Source: Bacteroidota bacterium (GTDB lineage Bacteria > Bacteroidota > Bacteroidia > Flavobacteriales > Flavobacteriaceae). Taken from it: a DNA stretch of 64,000 bases. The notes beneath the pieces are model-generated. The model worked only from the letters and a program-made list of their open reading frames with translations. It made no database searches and was not told where the DNA came from. The stretch spans positions 186,001 through 250,000 of the forward strand of contig JAJRRO010000116.1 in assembly GCA_024279425.1 (NCBI GenBank). Direction: 5' to 3'. A program made the translations under genes and the position numbers. Of the stretch, positions 55,268-64,000 are shown one piece after another; positions within the stretch are counted from its first letter, which is position 1; each line of letters starts with the position of its first letter.

Positions 55268-55308
55268 AACTATGACATTGCCAAAATTACTTTGGTAAGG
55301 TCATAGTT
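55268..55308 (+). promoter_or_regulatory. Long stem-loop after the monooxygenase gene
   Basis: AACTATGAC - A - TTGCCAAA, loop ATTAC, TTTGGTAA - G - GTCATAGTT: 9 bp plus 8 bp (one G-U) with a single mismatch. It begins 38 bp after the stop. There is no T-run, so it is more likely a 3'-end stabilising or Rho-independent-like hairpin of weak efficiency; as DNA it could be a protein-binding palindrome. Confidence 0.6.
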
Positions 55309-55427
55309 TGATCAATAATTAACCCTCTACGGACATTAATTGGGGCCATTAGTCCTTAAAAGGTTGTCCAATTCTCCCAAAGTAATATTTTAAGCTTGTT
55401 ATTTAACTAATCTAAATCATTATTATT

Positions 55428-56186
55428 ATGAAAAATATGCTGATTTTACTGTTTGCTTGTGTGTTTGGTTTTCCAACATTACAGGCCCAAGCCATTACTA
55501 GTCATCAGTATCGAAGGGTAGCTCCTGAAAATATGGAAGAATACCTGAAACGGGAAACCACTTATTGGCAGAAACTTGCCGAAAGTGAAGTTAAGAAAGG
55601 GAATTTGACCTTTTGGGGCATATTTCAAAAAATTGGAGGGGTTAATCAAGAGACGGCTCCTAATATTTTAATTATCAATACGTTCAAGAATATTGATACA
55701 GGAAATGAAATTTGGGGTAGGGTTGCAGATCTTTTTCCTGATGTAAAAATGGAAGACATACAAACGCAAACATTATCGGTCAACACACATCATGTGTTTC
55801 TTCAGGGTCTGGGGAATCATATACGAGTGGATAATGCTGTCCCTGCTAGTGATTTTAATTTTGTTCGATTCATTTACCATAATTCAAAAAATGTTGGTAA
55901 GCATCTTGATTTTGAAGCCAATAAATGGAAACCATTGGTTCAAAAAGCAATGAAAGATGGCAAAACTACCATTAAAGCTTGGGGAAATAGTGCTATTATT
56001 TCTCCTTCCACACCTACATTTTCGTATAACAGTGCTTCTTATGACATATTTTCTTCTGCACATGAGGCGTTGTCCTCTAGCTTTAGCGAAGATTTCGAGT
56101 TTCCTGATGGCTTTTTTGATGCCTTGGATTATGAACAACCCAGAATCTCCAATCTGTATCGAAGAATTGCAGTGGTTACCGATTAA
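55428..56186 (+). CDS. Secreted protein of unknown function (possible dimeric alpha/beta-barrel)
   Basis: 252 residues with a signal peptide (MKNMLILLFACVFGFPTLQA). Two similar halves, the first starting SHQYRRVAPENMEEYLKRE and the second NFVRFIYHNSKNVGKHLDFE, each fit the strand-helix pattern of ferredoxin-like alpha/beta-barrel domains (antibiotic-biosynthesis-monooxygenase type). No catalytic residues identified. The next gene encodes a similar-sized secreted protein. Confidence 0.7.
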   Translation: MKNMLILLFACVFGFPTLQAQAITSHQYRRVAPENMEEYLKRETTYWQKLAESEVKKGNLTFWGIFQKIGGVNQETAPNILIINTFKNIDTGNEIWGRVADLFPDVKMEDIQTQTLSVNTHHVFLQGLGNHIRVDNAVPASDFNFVRFIYHNSKNVGKHLDFEANKWKPLVQKAMKDGKTTIKAWGNSAIISPSTPTFSYNSASYDIFSSAHEALSSSFSEDFEFPDGFFDALDYEQPRISNLYRRIAVVTD

Positions 56187-56322
56187 ATTTCTATTGACAA
56201 TCTGTGGAAAATAGCCGGATAAAAAATTAATGAATTATGAAAAAAGGAATGATTAAGGTCAGTGTTTTATATAAGGTATTGCCTTAAACCATATTGTTAA
56301 TTAAGCTAAAATACAACATACA

Positions 56323-57027
56323 ATGAAAAACTTAATTCTCTGTTCCATGCTATTTCTTGCCTTTTCAATACATGCGCAAGAGTTCTATTTCACCTATTAT
56401 AATTTTAGTGTAGAGCCCCAGAACGAAGCGGCTGTATTCAAAATTGTAGATGATTATTTTAAGAACCATAAACAGGAAGGTATCACTGTACGGTTTTTTG
56501 AGAACCACTTTAAGGATAATGCGAATAACTACTCTCATTCTATAGGCTTTTCCGGTTCCTTAGAAGCTATGGGAGGGCAATATTCAGGTGCCCAAAGTGA
56601 TACTTGGGACTTATTTTTAACAAGGATAAACCAATTAATTAAAAATACCCATAGCGCTTTTATGGGTACAGTAATTGCAACACACGGTGATATGGATTCA
56701 ACCTATCCAATACAAAATTATATTTTGCTGGATGTTACTGACATGAGCACATTTTTAGCTGCGCGAAAAAAATATTTTTCAAAATTTAATCATACTAAAA
56801 GATTAACCGTATTGGGAAATATTACATCCGGGCGTTCAGCCCAAGGCGAGACACATATGGTAATTCTAGGGTATAAAGATTTTAAATCTGCCATGGGTGG
56901 GCAGGATAAACTGCTTACTACGAAAGAAGTTGAGGCCCGTAGAAAAGCCTGGAAAGAATTTGGTGAATCAAATGGAGGAGTAACAGTGGTCAGATCAGGT
57001 ACTAGAATTCTTTTAGGAAAATGGTAA
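56323..57027 (+). CDS. Secreted protein of unknown function
   Basis: 234 residues with a signal peptide ending near IHAQ. The opening FYFTYYNFSVEPQNEAAVFKI and the C-terminal HMVILGYKDFKSAMGG again suggest a duplicated alpha/beta-barrel (ABM-like) layout, comparable to the 252-residue protein before it though clearly diverged. A terminator follows at 57044. Function not recognised. Confidence 0.7.
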   Translation: MKNLILCSMLFLAFSIHAQEFYFTYYNFSVEPQNEAAVFKIVDDYFKNHKQEGITVRFFENHFKDNANNYSHSIGFSGSLEAMGGQYSGAQSDTWDLFLTRINQLIKNTHSAFMGTVIATHGDMDSTYPIQNYILLDVTDMSTFLAARKKYFSKFNHTKRLTVLGNITSGRSAQGETHMVILGYKDFKSAMGGQDKLLTTKEVEARRKAWKEFGESNGGVTVVRSGTRILLGKW

Positions 57028-57043
57028 ATTAGTATGTAATAGA

Positions 57044-57070
57044 CCCCTCTTTATTTAAAGGGGTTTTATT
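57044..57070 (+). terminator. Intrinsic terminator
   Basis: ACCCCT ... AGGGGTTTTATT: a 5-bp GC-rich stem CCCCT/AGGGG with a 10-nt loop and a T-rich tail, 17 bp after the stop of the 234-residue gene. Confidence 0.65.
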
Positions 57071-57875
57071 ATCGCCTACTAATAACATCACGCTGCAAAA
57101 TGCTCTGACATAGTCATTCTAGTCGATAAACTGAACGATTCAAAAGATTAAAGGTATGGAAGGTCAGTACATTTCATCCGGGAAAAATAGGTTTTAAACG
57201 AGTTTAAGGTTTTCCATCGATTATTCCTTCCGTTACAGGATGATAAGGTGAGGTTTTCGTGGATTATATTGTTATTTGTACTATAAGCCCAAATCTTATG
57301 AATAAGAAAACTACACTTTCCTACTTTACGTACCTTTTTTGTGCCTTTTGTTTTTTATGGGCCACATACGTACTTTTATTTAGGATATAAGCCCCCCATT
57401 ACATCGCATCTTTAAAATTGTCATGCAGAATTTTGGTGAAATTCAGTTTTAGCACTTTATTGTCAATAAATTGCTCATGCTTTTAATTATGTAGGATCTA
57501 TTTGAGATTACCATCTCATTGGCATTTGCCATCTTGGGACATTTTCTTCGTTTCAAATTTCCATAAACTTTTGGAGTTTTATACCCGACCCTGTTCATCT
57601 GCAATGATATAAAAGCTAAGGCATCAAACATATGAATTTACATCCAATGTTATGAACATCATGGGAAAGTCAATTGAACTAACAAATTCTTCCAACAAAA
57701 AAACCTGACCTAACGGATTTCTTATTTGCTTTAACAAAAACCAAGGACAAAATAAATTTAAAAGGAATTAAAAGAACTGCTTGGGTTGATTTAAGTTTTG
57801 CGCTTTAATGCATAATTTACGATATACCCAATAGCAATTCACCTCTTTTATGTATATGAGATCATTTAGTTTAAT
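57071..57875. other. 805-bp region without a convincing gene
   Basis: Only small frames occur. A 30-codon hydrophobic peptide with an ATG (57298-57390, ends FRI) and a 60-codon reverse frame (57449-57631) have no recognisable features. Base composition is AT-rich with many stops in all frames. It lies next to a frameshifted gene and looks like decayed DNA. Confidence 0.5.
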
Positions 57876-58239
57876 GTGAAAAGACGAACTTTTTTAAAGA
57901 CGTGTGTGCCCTTCATGGATTTGGTACTATGCGGAAGACGAATATCCTTTTTTTATTTTAGGGATGGCCAATGACGGTTTGTCGGAAGTGCCAGGAGCAC
58001 TGCACATCTATATTTTAAATTCGACAAAAACATTCAAGGTGGGAGGCCGTCTAAATTCTGGATATCCACTCCCTAGAAAAATAAGACAAGTAATAATCTC
58101 GGTTCCAAAAGGTACAAACTGGATTGGGCTTAAGCTGACCTCAGAAATTGAAGTAAAAGGAATGAGATATCCGATAAATTGGGCTTGTGAACAGCATATT
58201 GATGCGGATGGGGCACTTACTTTAGTCCAAAACACATAA
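57876..58239 (+). pseudogene. Frameshifted Tat-signal protein remnant
   Basis: A GTG at 57876 opens KRRTFLKTCVPF, a twin-arginine-like start, but this frame stops within 100 bp. The body lies in the +1 frame (from 57898 to 58239): about 110 codons containing FFILGMANDGLSEVPGALHI and VPKGTNWIGLKL. Joined by one frameshift they would make a small exported protein of about 115 residues. The next gene has a similar lysine/arginine start and the one after is a GMC oxidoreductase, so it may have been part of that system. Family unknown; sequencing error not excluded. Confidence 0.5.
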
Positions 58240-58431
58240 ACGTATTTTGTAGCATTCTGGCTGGACATTTTTAGAGACAAAATGGTAAGAATCTTATTTT
58301 CCTTAAGATTTAATTTAGAGGGAACAAGTATTGTACTATATTTCAGTAGAAATCATGGGACTAGCTTTAGTCTTAGTAATCTCAAATTCAGTCAAAGCCG
58401 ATCTTTTTATATAAAAATCAACCCATTTGAA

Positions 58432-58815
58432 ATGGAGAGAAAAAAATTCATTTTCATGACTACAGCCGCCGCTGCTATTTTGGCAATTCCGGTGTGGTAT
58501 TATAATTCTTGTAGCTCAGTATATGACCAATCGCTAACTAAACCACAATTGCTTTCAAACATATGGGATACTGAAACAATAGCGGAAATAGGCGAAATCT
58601 ACAAAAAACAACACTCCAGTGAAAATAGCCCATCAAAGTTAATCAAACTCTTATCTGAAAGCATATCTTCGGAGAAAGGTGAGATTGTTGCTTTCATAAA
58701 TCAAAGAATTAAGGAAGACTATAAAACAGGTCGAATTGTAACCATCGATGGGTGGATTCTTTCCGTAACCGAAGTACGCCAATGCGCATTGTATTCCTTA
58801 ACTCAACCTAAATAA
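58432..58815 (+). CDS. Small exported subunit preceding a GMC oxidoreductase
   Basis: 127 residues from the ATG at 58432 (MERKKFIFMTTAAAAIL), an RK-type Tat-like signal; the open frame reaches 58282 but those residues are not signal-like. The mature part has KLIKLLSESISSEKGEIVAF and the conserved DGWILSVTEVRQCALYSL ending, as in small proteins placed before GMC oxidoreductases (gluconate 2-dehydrogenase subunit 3-like). It would escort or complete the large subunit during export. It ends 7 bp before the GMC gene. Confidence 0.7.
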   Translation: MERKKFIFMTTAAAAILAIPVWYYNSCSSVYDQSLTKPQLLSNIWDTETIAEIGEIYKKQHSSENSPSKLIKLLSESISSEKGEIVAFINQRIKEDYKTGRIVTIDGWILSVTEVRQCALYSLTQPK

Positions 58816-58822
58816 TGTATCG

Positions 58823-60355
58823 ATGCACATTGACGCAAGAAATCTCGAGAATAACTCCGTCATTCAGGGTGACATCTGCATTATAGGGGCTGGAACAGCT
58901 GGTATTAGCATGGCACTTGATTGGATAGATACCCCCTATAAAGTTATTCTTTTAGAAGGGGGTGGATTTGAATATGATGATCAAGTCCAAAATCTATATG
59001 ACGGTGAAACTACTGGACAGCGGTATTATCCCCTAAAATCAACTCGTTTGCATTATTTTGGTGGTACCACCGGGCATTGGGCGGGTATGTGTTCTCCTTT
59101 TGATCCTATCGACTTTATCAAAAGAGATTGGGTGCCTAATAGTGGATGGCCAATCTCTCGCAAAGACCTTGATCCCTTCTATGCAAGAGCTCATGAAAAA
59201 TTACAGCTAGGTCCGTACAATTATGAATTCACCTACTGGAAGAAAGAGCTTCCGAACTTAATTCCATTCTCATTAGATGAAAAGGTGATTTGGAATAAAA
59301 TGTGGCAATATAGTGTTGCACGATTTGGTAAATTGTATGGTGATACCATAACCAAGGCCAAGAATATTCATTTATATACCTATGCCAATGTCGTGGACAT
59401 TATCACCAATGGTACTATTACAGATATTAAAGAAGTGGTTGTCAAGAACCATGCGGGAAAAACACATAAGGTAAGAGCTAAACATTTCATTTTGGCATGT
59501 GGTGCCATCCAAAATGCACGACTTTTGTTAGCCTCTAATTCACAAGCGGCTCAAGGTCTTGGCAATGACAATGACATTGTTGGGCGTTATTTTATGGAGC
59601 ATATTGAGCATGCCTCGGCCGAACTATGGTTATCAAAGCCTTTTCCCACAAAATTATATTCTTGGAGTTATGGGGCCAGGGCTTCAGCTGAATTGGCAAT
59701 AACTGAAAAAGTGCAAACTGAAAATAGAATTTTGAACGGAACAGTTTCTCTTTATCCACTCGCTTTTTCACGTAATCTCGATTCTGAAATGGATGTTTGG
59801 AATAATGAAGATCCCCGAAAATCTGCGGAAAACTTTAGGGAAAGTATTTCCGAGGCAAGAGAGGCCGCAAAAAAGGTGAATGAGGGTAGTATTTCAAGGG
59901 CATTTCAATTGCATACAAGGATTGAGCAAGCTCCCAATCCCAATTCCCGCGTTACTATTGGAGCTGAAAAGGATGACCTGGGAGTTCCCAAAACAAGATT
60001 AAACTGGGAGCTAACCCGATTGGACAAAAGGAGCATTAGAAAGATTTATCAATTACTTGGTCAACAAATGGGCATTTCCGGGTTAGGTCGGGTCAGGCTT
60101 AGGGAGTTTTTGAGGGATGAAAATGATAATTCTTGGCCGGAAGACCTCAATGCCGGATGGCACCATATGGGAACTACACGAATGAGCGATAATCCCAAAA
60201 GAGGTGTAGTCACATCTAATTGCCAGGTTCATGGAATTTCAAATCTATATGTGGCAGGTTCTGGATGTTACGCTACATCAGGAGCACCAAATCCTACACT
60301 AACATTGGTTGCATTATCATTACGTTTATCGGATTATGTAAAAGATAAAATGTAA
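58823..60355 (+). CDS. GMC family oxidoreductase (large subunit)
   Basis: 510 residues. FAD-binding GAGTAG near residue 22 and LLEGG near 43, the GGTTGHWAGM segment near 78, and the C-terminal GMC domain with HHMGTTRM (catalytic His) near 450 and GSGCYATSGAPNPTLT. It oxidises alcohols of sugars or other polyols. It has no signal of its own and probably leaves the cell on the Tat signal of the small subunit just upstream. Confidence 0.9.
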   Translation: MHIDARNLENNSVIQGDICIIGAGTAGISMALDWIDTPYKVILLEGGGFEYDDQVQNLYDGETTGQRYYPLKSTRLHYFGGTTGHWAGMCSPFDPIDFIKRDWVPNSGWPISRKDLDPFYARAHEKLQLGPYNYEFTYWKKELPNLIPFSLDEKVIWNKMWQYSVARFGKLYGDTITKAKNIHLYTYANVVDIITNGTITDIKEVVVKNHAGKTHKVRAKHFILACGAIQNARLLLASNSQAAQGLGNDNDIVGRYFMEHIEHASAELWLSKPFPTKLYSWSYGARASAELAITEKVQTENRILNGTVSLYPLAFSRNLDSEMDVWNNEDPRKSAENFRESISEAREAAKKVNEGSISRAFQLHTRIEQAPNPNSRVTIGAEKDDLGVPKTRLNWELTRLDKRSIRKIYQLLGQQMGISGLGRVRLREFLRDENDNSWPEDLNAGWHHMGTTRMSDNPKRGVVTSNCQVHGISNLYVAGSGCYATSGAPNPTLTLVALSLRLSDYVKDKM

Positions 60356-60414
60356 TTTATTTAGCCTGTTTTTACTAATTTAAGGGAGTATAACATTAAT
60401 TTCAAAAGCCAAAT

Positions 60415-62268
60415 ATGAGCAAATCCTTACTAACTATCCTGATGTTTATTGGAATCCTATCCTGTAATACCGACAAAATCGAAATTGCAAAACCCAACAT
60501 CGTCTGGATCACCTCTGAGGACAATTCAAAACACTATCTAAAACTTTTTGATAAGAACGGGGTTTCAACCCCAAATGTTGAATCGCTGGCGGATCATGGA
60601 GTCGTCTTTAGCAGGGCGTTTTCAAATGCACCGGTTTGCAGTGTAGCCCGTTCAGCGATAATTTCTGGATGCTACGGTCCAAGAATAGCGGCTCAATACC
60701 ATAGAAAATTAGAAACGGTTCCCATGCCCGATTCAATACAGATGTTTCCAGCTTATTTGCGCGAAGCGGGTTATTATACCACCAATAACAGAAAAGAGGA
60801 TTACAATATAATCAAAGGTGATGCCGTGTGGGATGAATCTTCCAAAGACGCTTCTTGGAGAAATAGAGCTGAGGGACAACCATTTTTCCATGTCTTTAAT
60901 ATTGGTATTAGCCATGAGTCTGGCTTGCACTTTTCATCAGAACAAATGGATTCGCATACCCCGGAAACAGATGTAAGCACCTTTGAAGTCCAACCTAATC
61001 ATCCACAGACCAAAATATTCAAATATACCAATGCTTTGTATCGTGATAGAATCAAAGCAATGGATCAGCAGGTAGGCATGGCTCTTAAAGAGCTTGAAAA
61101 AGACAGTCTTATGGAGGATACTTTCATTTTTTACTATGGTGATCACGGCGGTGTACTGCCTGGTAGTAAAGGATACTTATTTGAAACAGGGCTACACGTA
61201 CCTCTTGTTGTCCATGTTCCAGAAAAGTACAAGCATTTGGTTGAAATGGAGATTGGAAGTGTTTTTAATGGGTTTGTGAGTTTTGTTGACTTGGCCCCAA
61301 CAGTGCTGGATCTTGCGGGTATTAAAATACCAGAAGGTTTGGATGGTAAGCCGTTTATGGGCAATACTACCAACATTGTTGAACTTAATGAACGGGATGA
61401 AACATTTAGCTACGCAGATCGATTTGATGAAAAATATGATCAGGTACGGGCAATCAGAAAAGGAAAGTTCAAGTATATCCGAAGTTATCAGCCTTATAAT
61501 TATGACGGTTTAATGAACAACTATCGCTATAAACAGCTTGCCTATCAAGAATGGCAGTCTCTATATGACGAAGGGGAATTAAACGAGGTACAATCCGCTT
61601 TTTTTGAAGATCGTGAACCTGAATTGCTTTTTGATGTTGAAACCGATCCCTTCGAGACCAAGAACTTAATTGGCAATCCTGAATATTCAAAGATTTACAT
61701 AGACATGCGCCAAAGGCTTAACAGCTGGGTAAAGGAAATGCCTGATTTATCGTTCTTCCCGGAACATTTCTTAATCGAAAATGCCATTGACAATCCTGTA
61801 GCATTCGGAAGATTGCACAAAACAAAAATCCAAAAGTATATCGATGTCTCGAATTTGTGTTTCTCAGAATTTGATGATGTAAAGCAAGAGCTAGCCAATA
61901 GTTTAAATTCAGAAGATCCTTGGGAGAGATATTGGGGGTTGATTACGTGCAGTATCTTTGGAGAAGAGGCTGCATCATTGCAATCAACAATACGAACAAT
62001 TGCTTCCAATGATCCAGAAAATATAAATCGGGTTCGGGCAGCCGAATATATGGGAATCATAAAATTGGAGAACCCTTCCAATATCATGAGCTCTGCCCTA
62101 TACAGCTCCGAAAAACCTGCTGAAGCTCTTCTAATACTCAATTCAATTGTGTTGATGCAATCCACTACGTATGGATATATTTTTGATCTACAGTTGGAAA
62201 AAATCTCCAAATCTGTGGCCGAACACCCTGAGATACTTCGAAGATTGGAATATTTGGACGTTTTATAG
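60415..62268 (+). CDS. Sulfatase with atypical C-S-V-A-R active-site motif and HEAT-like tail
   Basis: 617 residues; lipobox-like LSCN after the N-terminal hydrophobic segment (Cys about 17). Sulfatase core: WITSEDNSKHYL (metal-binding), the formylglycine position Cys75 in VCSVARS, where the usual CxPxR has Val-Ala, then GCYGPRIAAQYHRK, and YYGDHGGVLPGSKG. About 150 residues after the catalytic domain resemble HEAT-like helical repeats. Family enzymes remove sulfate from polysaccharides such as algal glycans. Preceded by the GMC gene by 59 bp. Confidence 0.88.
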   Translation: MSKSLLTILMFIGILSCNTDKIEIAKPNIVWITSEDNSKHYLKLFDKNGVSTPNVESLADHGVVFSRAFSNAPVCSVARSAIISGCYGPRIAAQYHRKLETVPMPDSIQMFPAYLREAGYYTTNNRKEDYNIIKGDAVWDESSKDASWRNRAEGQPFFHVFNIGISHESGLHFSSEQMDSHTPETDVSTFEVQPNHPQTKIFKYTNALYRDRIKAMDQQVGMALKELEKDSLMEDTFIFYYGDHGGVLPGSKGYLFETGLHVPLVVHVPEKYKHLVEMEIGSVFNGFVSFVDLAPTVLDLAGIKIPEGLDGKPFMGNTTNIVELNERDETFSYADRFDEKYDQVRAIRKGKFKYIRSYQPYNYDGLMNNYRYKQLAYQEWQSLYDEGELNEVQSAFFEDREPELLFDVETDPFETKNLIGNPEYSKIYIDMRQRLNSWVKEMPDLSFFPEHFLIENAIDNPVAFGRLHKTKIQKYIDVSNLCFSEFDDVKQELANSLNSEDPWERYWGLITCSIFGEEAASLQSTIRTIASNDPENINRVRAAEYMGIIKLENPSNIMSSALYSSEKPAEALLILNSIVLMQSTTYGYIFDLQLEKISKSVAEHPEILRRLEYLDVL

Positions 62269-62436
62269 GTTAGTTACATAGTGTACCTAACTTTTAGTTT
62301 CATAACACAAGGTTAAAAGCAATTTATTAATGTACCTAAGATTTGTTTTTAAAGGATGTTGTCCAAGGCAAGGAATTAAGGAATTAACGACAAGGTTATT
62401 TTTTTGTATTTTCAGGAACCTAAATTAAATTCTTTG

Positions 62437-64000
62437 ATGAAATACTTAAAATTCACACTTTCACTACTACTAATAGCATTAGCTTTTTATGGCTTAAATA
62501 CTAAATTTGGTTCTATTCCTCCCATCGGAAAATTTCTAAATCCATATACTGGCATTTGGCAAAACGAAACCGATGAAACCATTTCTGGTTCAGTCTATAT
62601 TGATGGGCTATTAGACAAGGTCAACGTGCATTATGATGCACAGCTCATTCCCCATCTCTTTGCCAAGAACGAAACCGATTTGTATAAGGCGCAAGGTTAT
62701 ATTACCGCAAAACACCGACTTTGGCAAATGGAATTTCAAACGTACGCCGCCGCTGGTCGTTTATCAGAAATAATTGGTGAAGCAGCCCTAAACTATGACC
62801 GACAAGAGCGAAGACAAGGTATGGGATTTGGTGCAGAGCAAGCCATTGAAAAGATGAAGGAAGATCCTGAAACCATAGCCTATGTTGAAGCGTATGCAGA
62901 AGGTGTGAACAGTTACATCAATCAATTGCAGCCCAAAGACTTTCCTGTAGAATACAAACTACTCGATTACCGACCCGAATCTTGGACGATTAAAAAAACA
63001 GCGTTGTTATTGATGTATATGACCAAGGATTTGGCTGGTTTTGATTCTGATTTAGAATACACCAATGCACTTCGGATGTTTGGAAAAGAGCGATTTGATT
63101 TATTGTATCCGGATTTTTATGAGATCAACGACCCTGTTATTCCAAAAGACACCGATTGGAGTTTTATTGATGTACCTATGACAGAAACGCCTGTAGGCAA
63201 GTTTCCACTCGATACTATTGCAAGTACTTTAGATAAGCCACATCCAGATAACGGCAGTAACAATTGGGCCATTTCTGGTCAAAAGTCCTATTCGGGAAAT
63301 CCTATTTTGGCCAACGACCCACATTTGGGACTAAACCTACCCTCTATATGGTTTGTGATGCAATTAAGCACCCCTAATCATAATTCATTTGGTGCCACAT
63401 TACCAGGAGCGCTTGGAGTCATTTCAGGGTTTAACAATCATATTTCATGGGGAGAAACCAATGCTACACGAGATGTGTTGGATTGGTATAAAATAGAGTT
63501 CAAGGACAAAAGCCGTATGCAATACAAGTACGATGGTCAATGGAAAGATGCGAGGTTGAGAGTTGAAGAAATAAAAATAAAGGGCAAAGCATCCTATATA
63601 GATTCTGTGAGATATACACACCATGGCCCAGTGTCGTATGATAAGGAGTTTAAGTGCGACGACGAACTTGCTGGCTATGCCATGAAATGGTCGGGTCATA
63701 TTGGTGGTAACAATCAAAAGGCATTTTTAGAGCTTAACAAAGGAAAGAATTACGATGATTATGTGAAAGCGCTTAAACACTATACAGCACCAGCGCAGAA
63801 CTTTGTCTTTGCTTCAGGAGAAGGTGATATCGCACTTTGGGTACAAGGAAAACTGCCCAATAAATGGAAGGGGCAGGGGAAATTTTTAATGGATGGAAGC
63901 AACCCCCGGCATGATTGGCAGAGTTTTATCCCACAATCATTCAATGCGCATACCAAAAACCCAGAACGTGGCTTCGTGAGTTCGGCTAATCAGCATCCTG
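62437..64000 (+). CDS. Penicillin acylase family protein (N-terminal nucleophile hydrolase), cut by the window end
   Basis: 521 residues are visible; the frame is still open at the right edge. A signal/anchor (residues 1-25) is followed by the alpha chain and spacer, then the autocleavage site NGSNNWAIS with Ser274 as the expected new N-terminal nucleophile, the calcium/structural loop LANDPHLGLNLPSIW, and GVISGFNNHISWGETN. Members cleave amide bonds of acylated amines, including beta-lactams and acyl-homoserine lactones. The substrate cannot be predicted. The missing part is about 250-280 residues. Confidence 0.88.
   Translation, partial: MKYLKFTLSLLLIALAFYGLNTKFGSIPPIGKFLNPYTGIWQNETDETISGSVYIDGLLDKVNVHYDAQLIPHLFAKNETDLYKAQGYITAKHRLWQMEFQTYAAAGRLSEIIGEAALNYDRQERRQGMGFGAEQAIEKMKEDPETIAYVEAYAEGVNSYINQLQPKDFPVEYKLLDYRPESWTIKKTALLLMYMTKDLAGFDSDLEYTNALRMFGKERFDLLYPDFYEINDPVIPKDTDWSFIDVPMTETPVGKFPLDTIASTLDKPHPDNGSNNWAISGQKSYSGNPILANDPHLGLNLPSIWFVMQLSTPNHNSFGATLPGALGVISGFNNHISWGETNATRDVLDWYKIEFKDKSRMQYKYDGQWKDARLRVEEIKIKGKASYIDSVRYTHHGPVSYDKEFKCDDELAGYAMKWSGHIGGNNQKAFLELNKGKNYDDYVKALKHYTAPAQNFVFASGEGDIALWVQGKLPNKWKGQGKFLMDGSNPRHDWQSFIPQSFNAHTKNPERGFVSSANQHP

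Noticed and set aside
57298-57390. 30-codon hydrophobic peptide with ATG
   Set aside because: Could be a small membrane protein, but there is no conserved feature, promoter or neighbour to support it in an otherwise decayed stretch.
57449-57631. 60-codon reverse frame resembling a transposase scrap
   Set aside because: No DDE or other signature, no inverted repeats and no flanking duplication, so a mobile element cannot be supported.
61695-62210. 171-codon reverse frame
   Set aside because: Antisense to the sulfatase C-terminal region; no recognisable features.

Overview
The window looks like a chromosome segment of a marine member of the Flavobacteriaceae (Bacteroidota). The basis is the low GC, the TAnnTTTG-type promoter match, a SusC-type TonB receptor fragment, Bacteroidota-style lipoproteins, a flavobacterial LQAYERM-type protein at the left edge, and a load of sulfatases. 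No rRNA, tRNA, CRISPR array or intact insertion sequence was seen.

Layout. 1-6.1 kb is housekeeping: an edge-truncated flavobacterial protein, a patatin-like phospholipase coupled to an M1 aminopeptidase, and recG. 6.5-11.5 kb is a forward leucine operon in the order leuC-leuD-leuA-leuB, closed by a strong intrinsic terminator. 11.5-12.5 kb is a small decayed zone of palindromic dispersed repeats around a broken membrane-protein gene. 12.5-21.6 kb is on the reverse strand: gapN, then the isoleucine/valine operon ilvD-ilvB-(methyltransferase)-ilvN-ilvC-ilvA. Upstream of ilvD is a compact attenuator: an 18-residue leader peptide rich in Ile/Val/Leu/Thr, an 8-bp antiterminator segment that overlaps its stop codon, and an intrinsic terminator. 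22.1-28.8 kb carries a LytTR membrane regulator, a di-haem MauG-type peroxidase next to a beta-helix/cytochrome c protein, a SusC stump, an aldehyde dehydrogenase and a nitroreductase. 28.8-32.3 kb is an mntH-pxpA-pxpB-pxpC operon on the reverse strand.

33.6-55.2 kb is the most unusual part. An operon for making and recycling the activated sulfate donor PAPS (cysQ, a double DUF2061 protein, cysC, cysD, cysN, headed by a Tat-exported HisC-like aminotransferase) is followed by a sulfatase and SIX arylsulfotransferase (ASST) lipoproteins arranged as two back-to-back triplets. After these come a PAPS-type P-loop sulfotransferase, an MFS exporter, a UbiC-like chorismate lyase relative and a flavin monooxygenase. 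No PAPS reductase or sulfite reductase is present, so the PAPS probably serves sulfation rather than cysteine synthesis. I infer a phenol-sulfate relay: a phenol made from chorismate and oxidised by the monooxygenase is sulfated in the cytoplasm, exported, and used as sulfate donor by the cell-envelope ASSTs. The ASST genes show recombination between paralogues.

55.4-64 kb holds two secreted proteins of unknown function, a stretch of gene remnants including a frameshifted Tat protein, a small-subunit/GMC oxidoreductase pair, a second sulfatase with an atypical active-site motif and a HEAT-like tail, and a penicillin-acylase-family gene that runs off the right edge.
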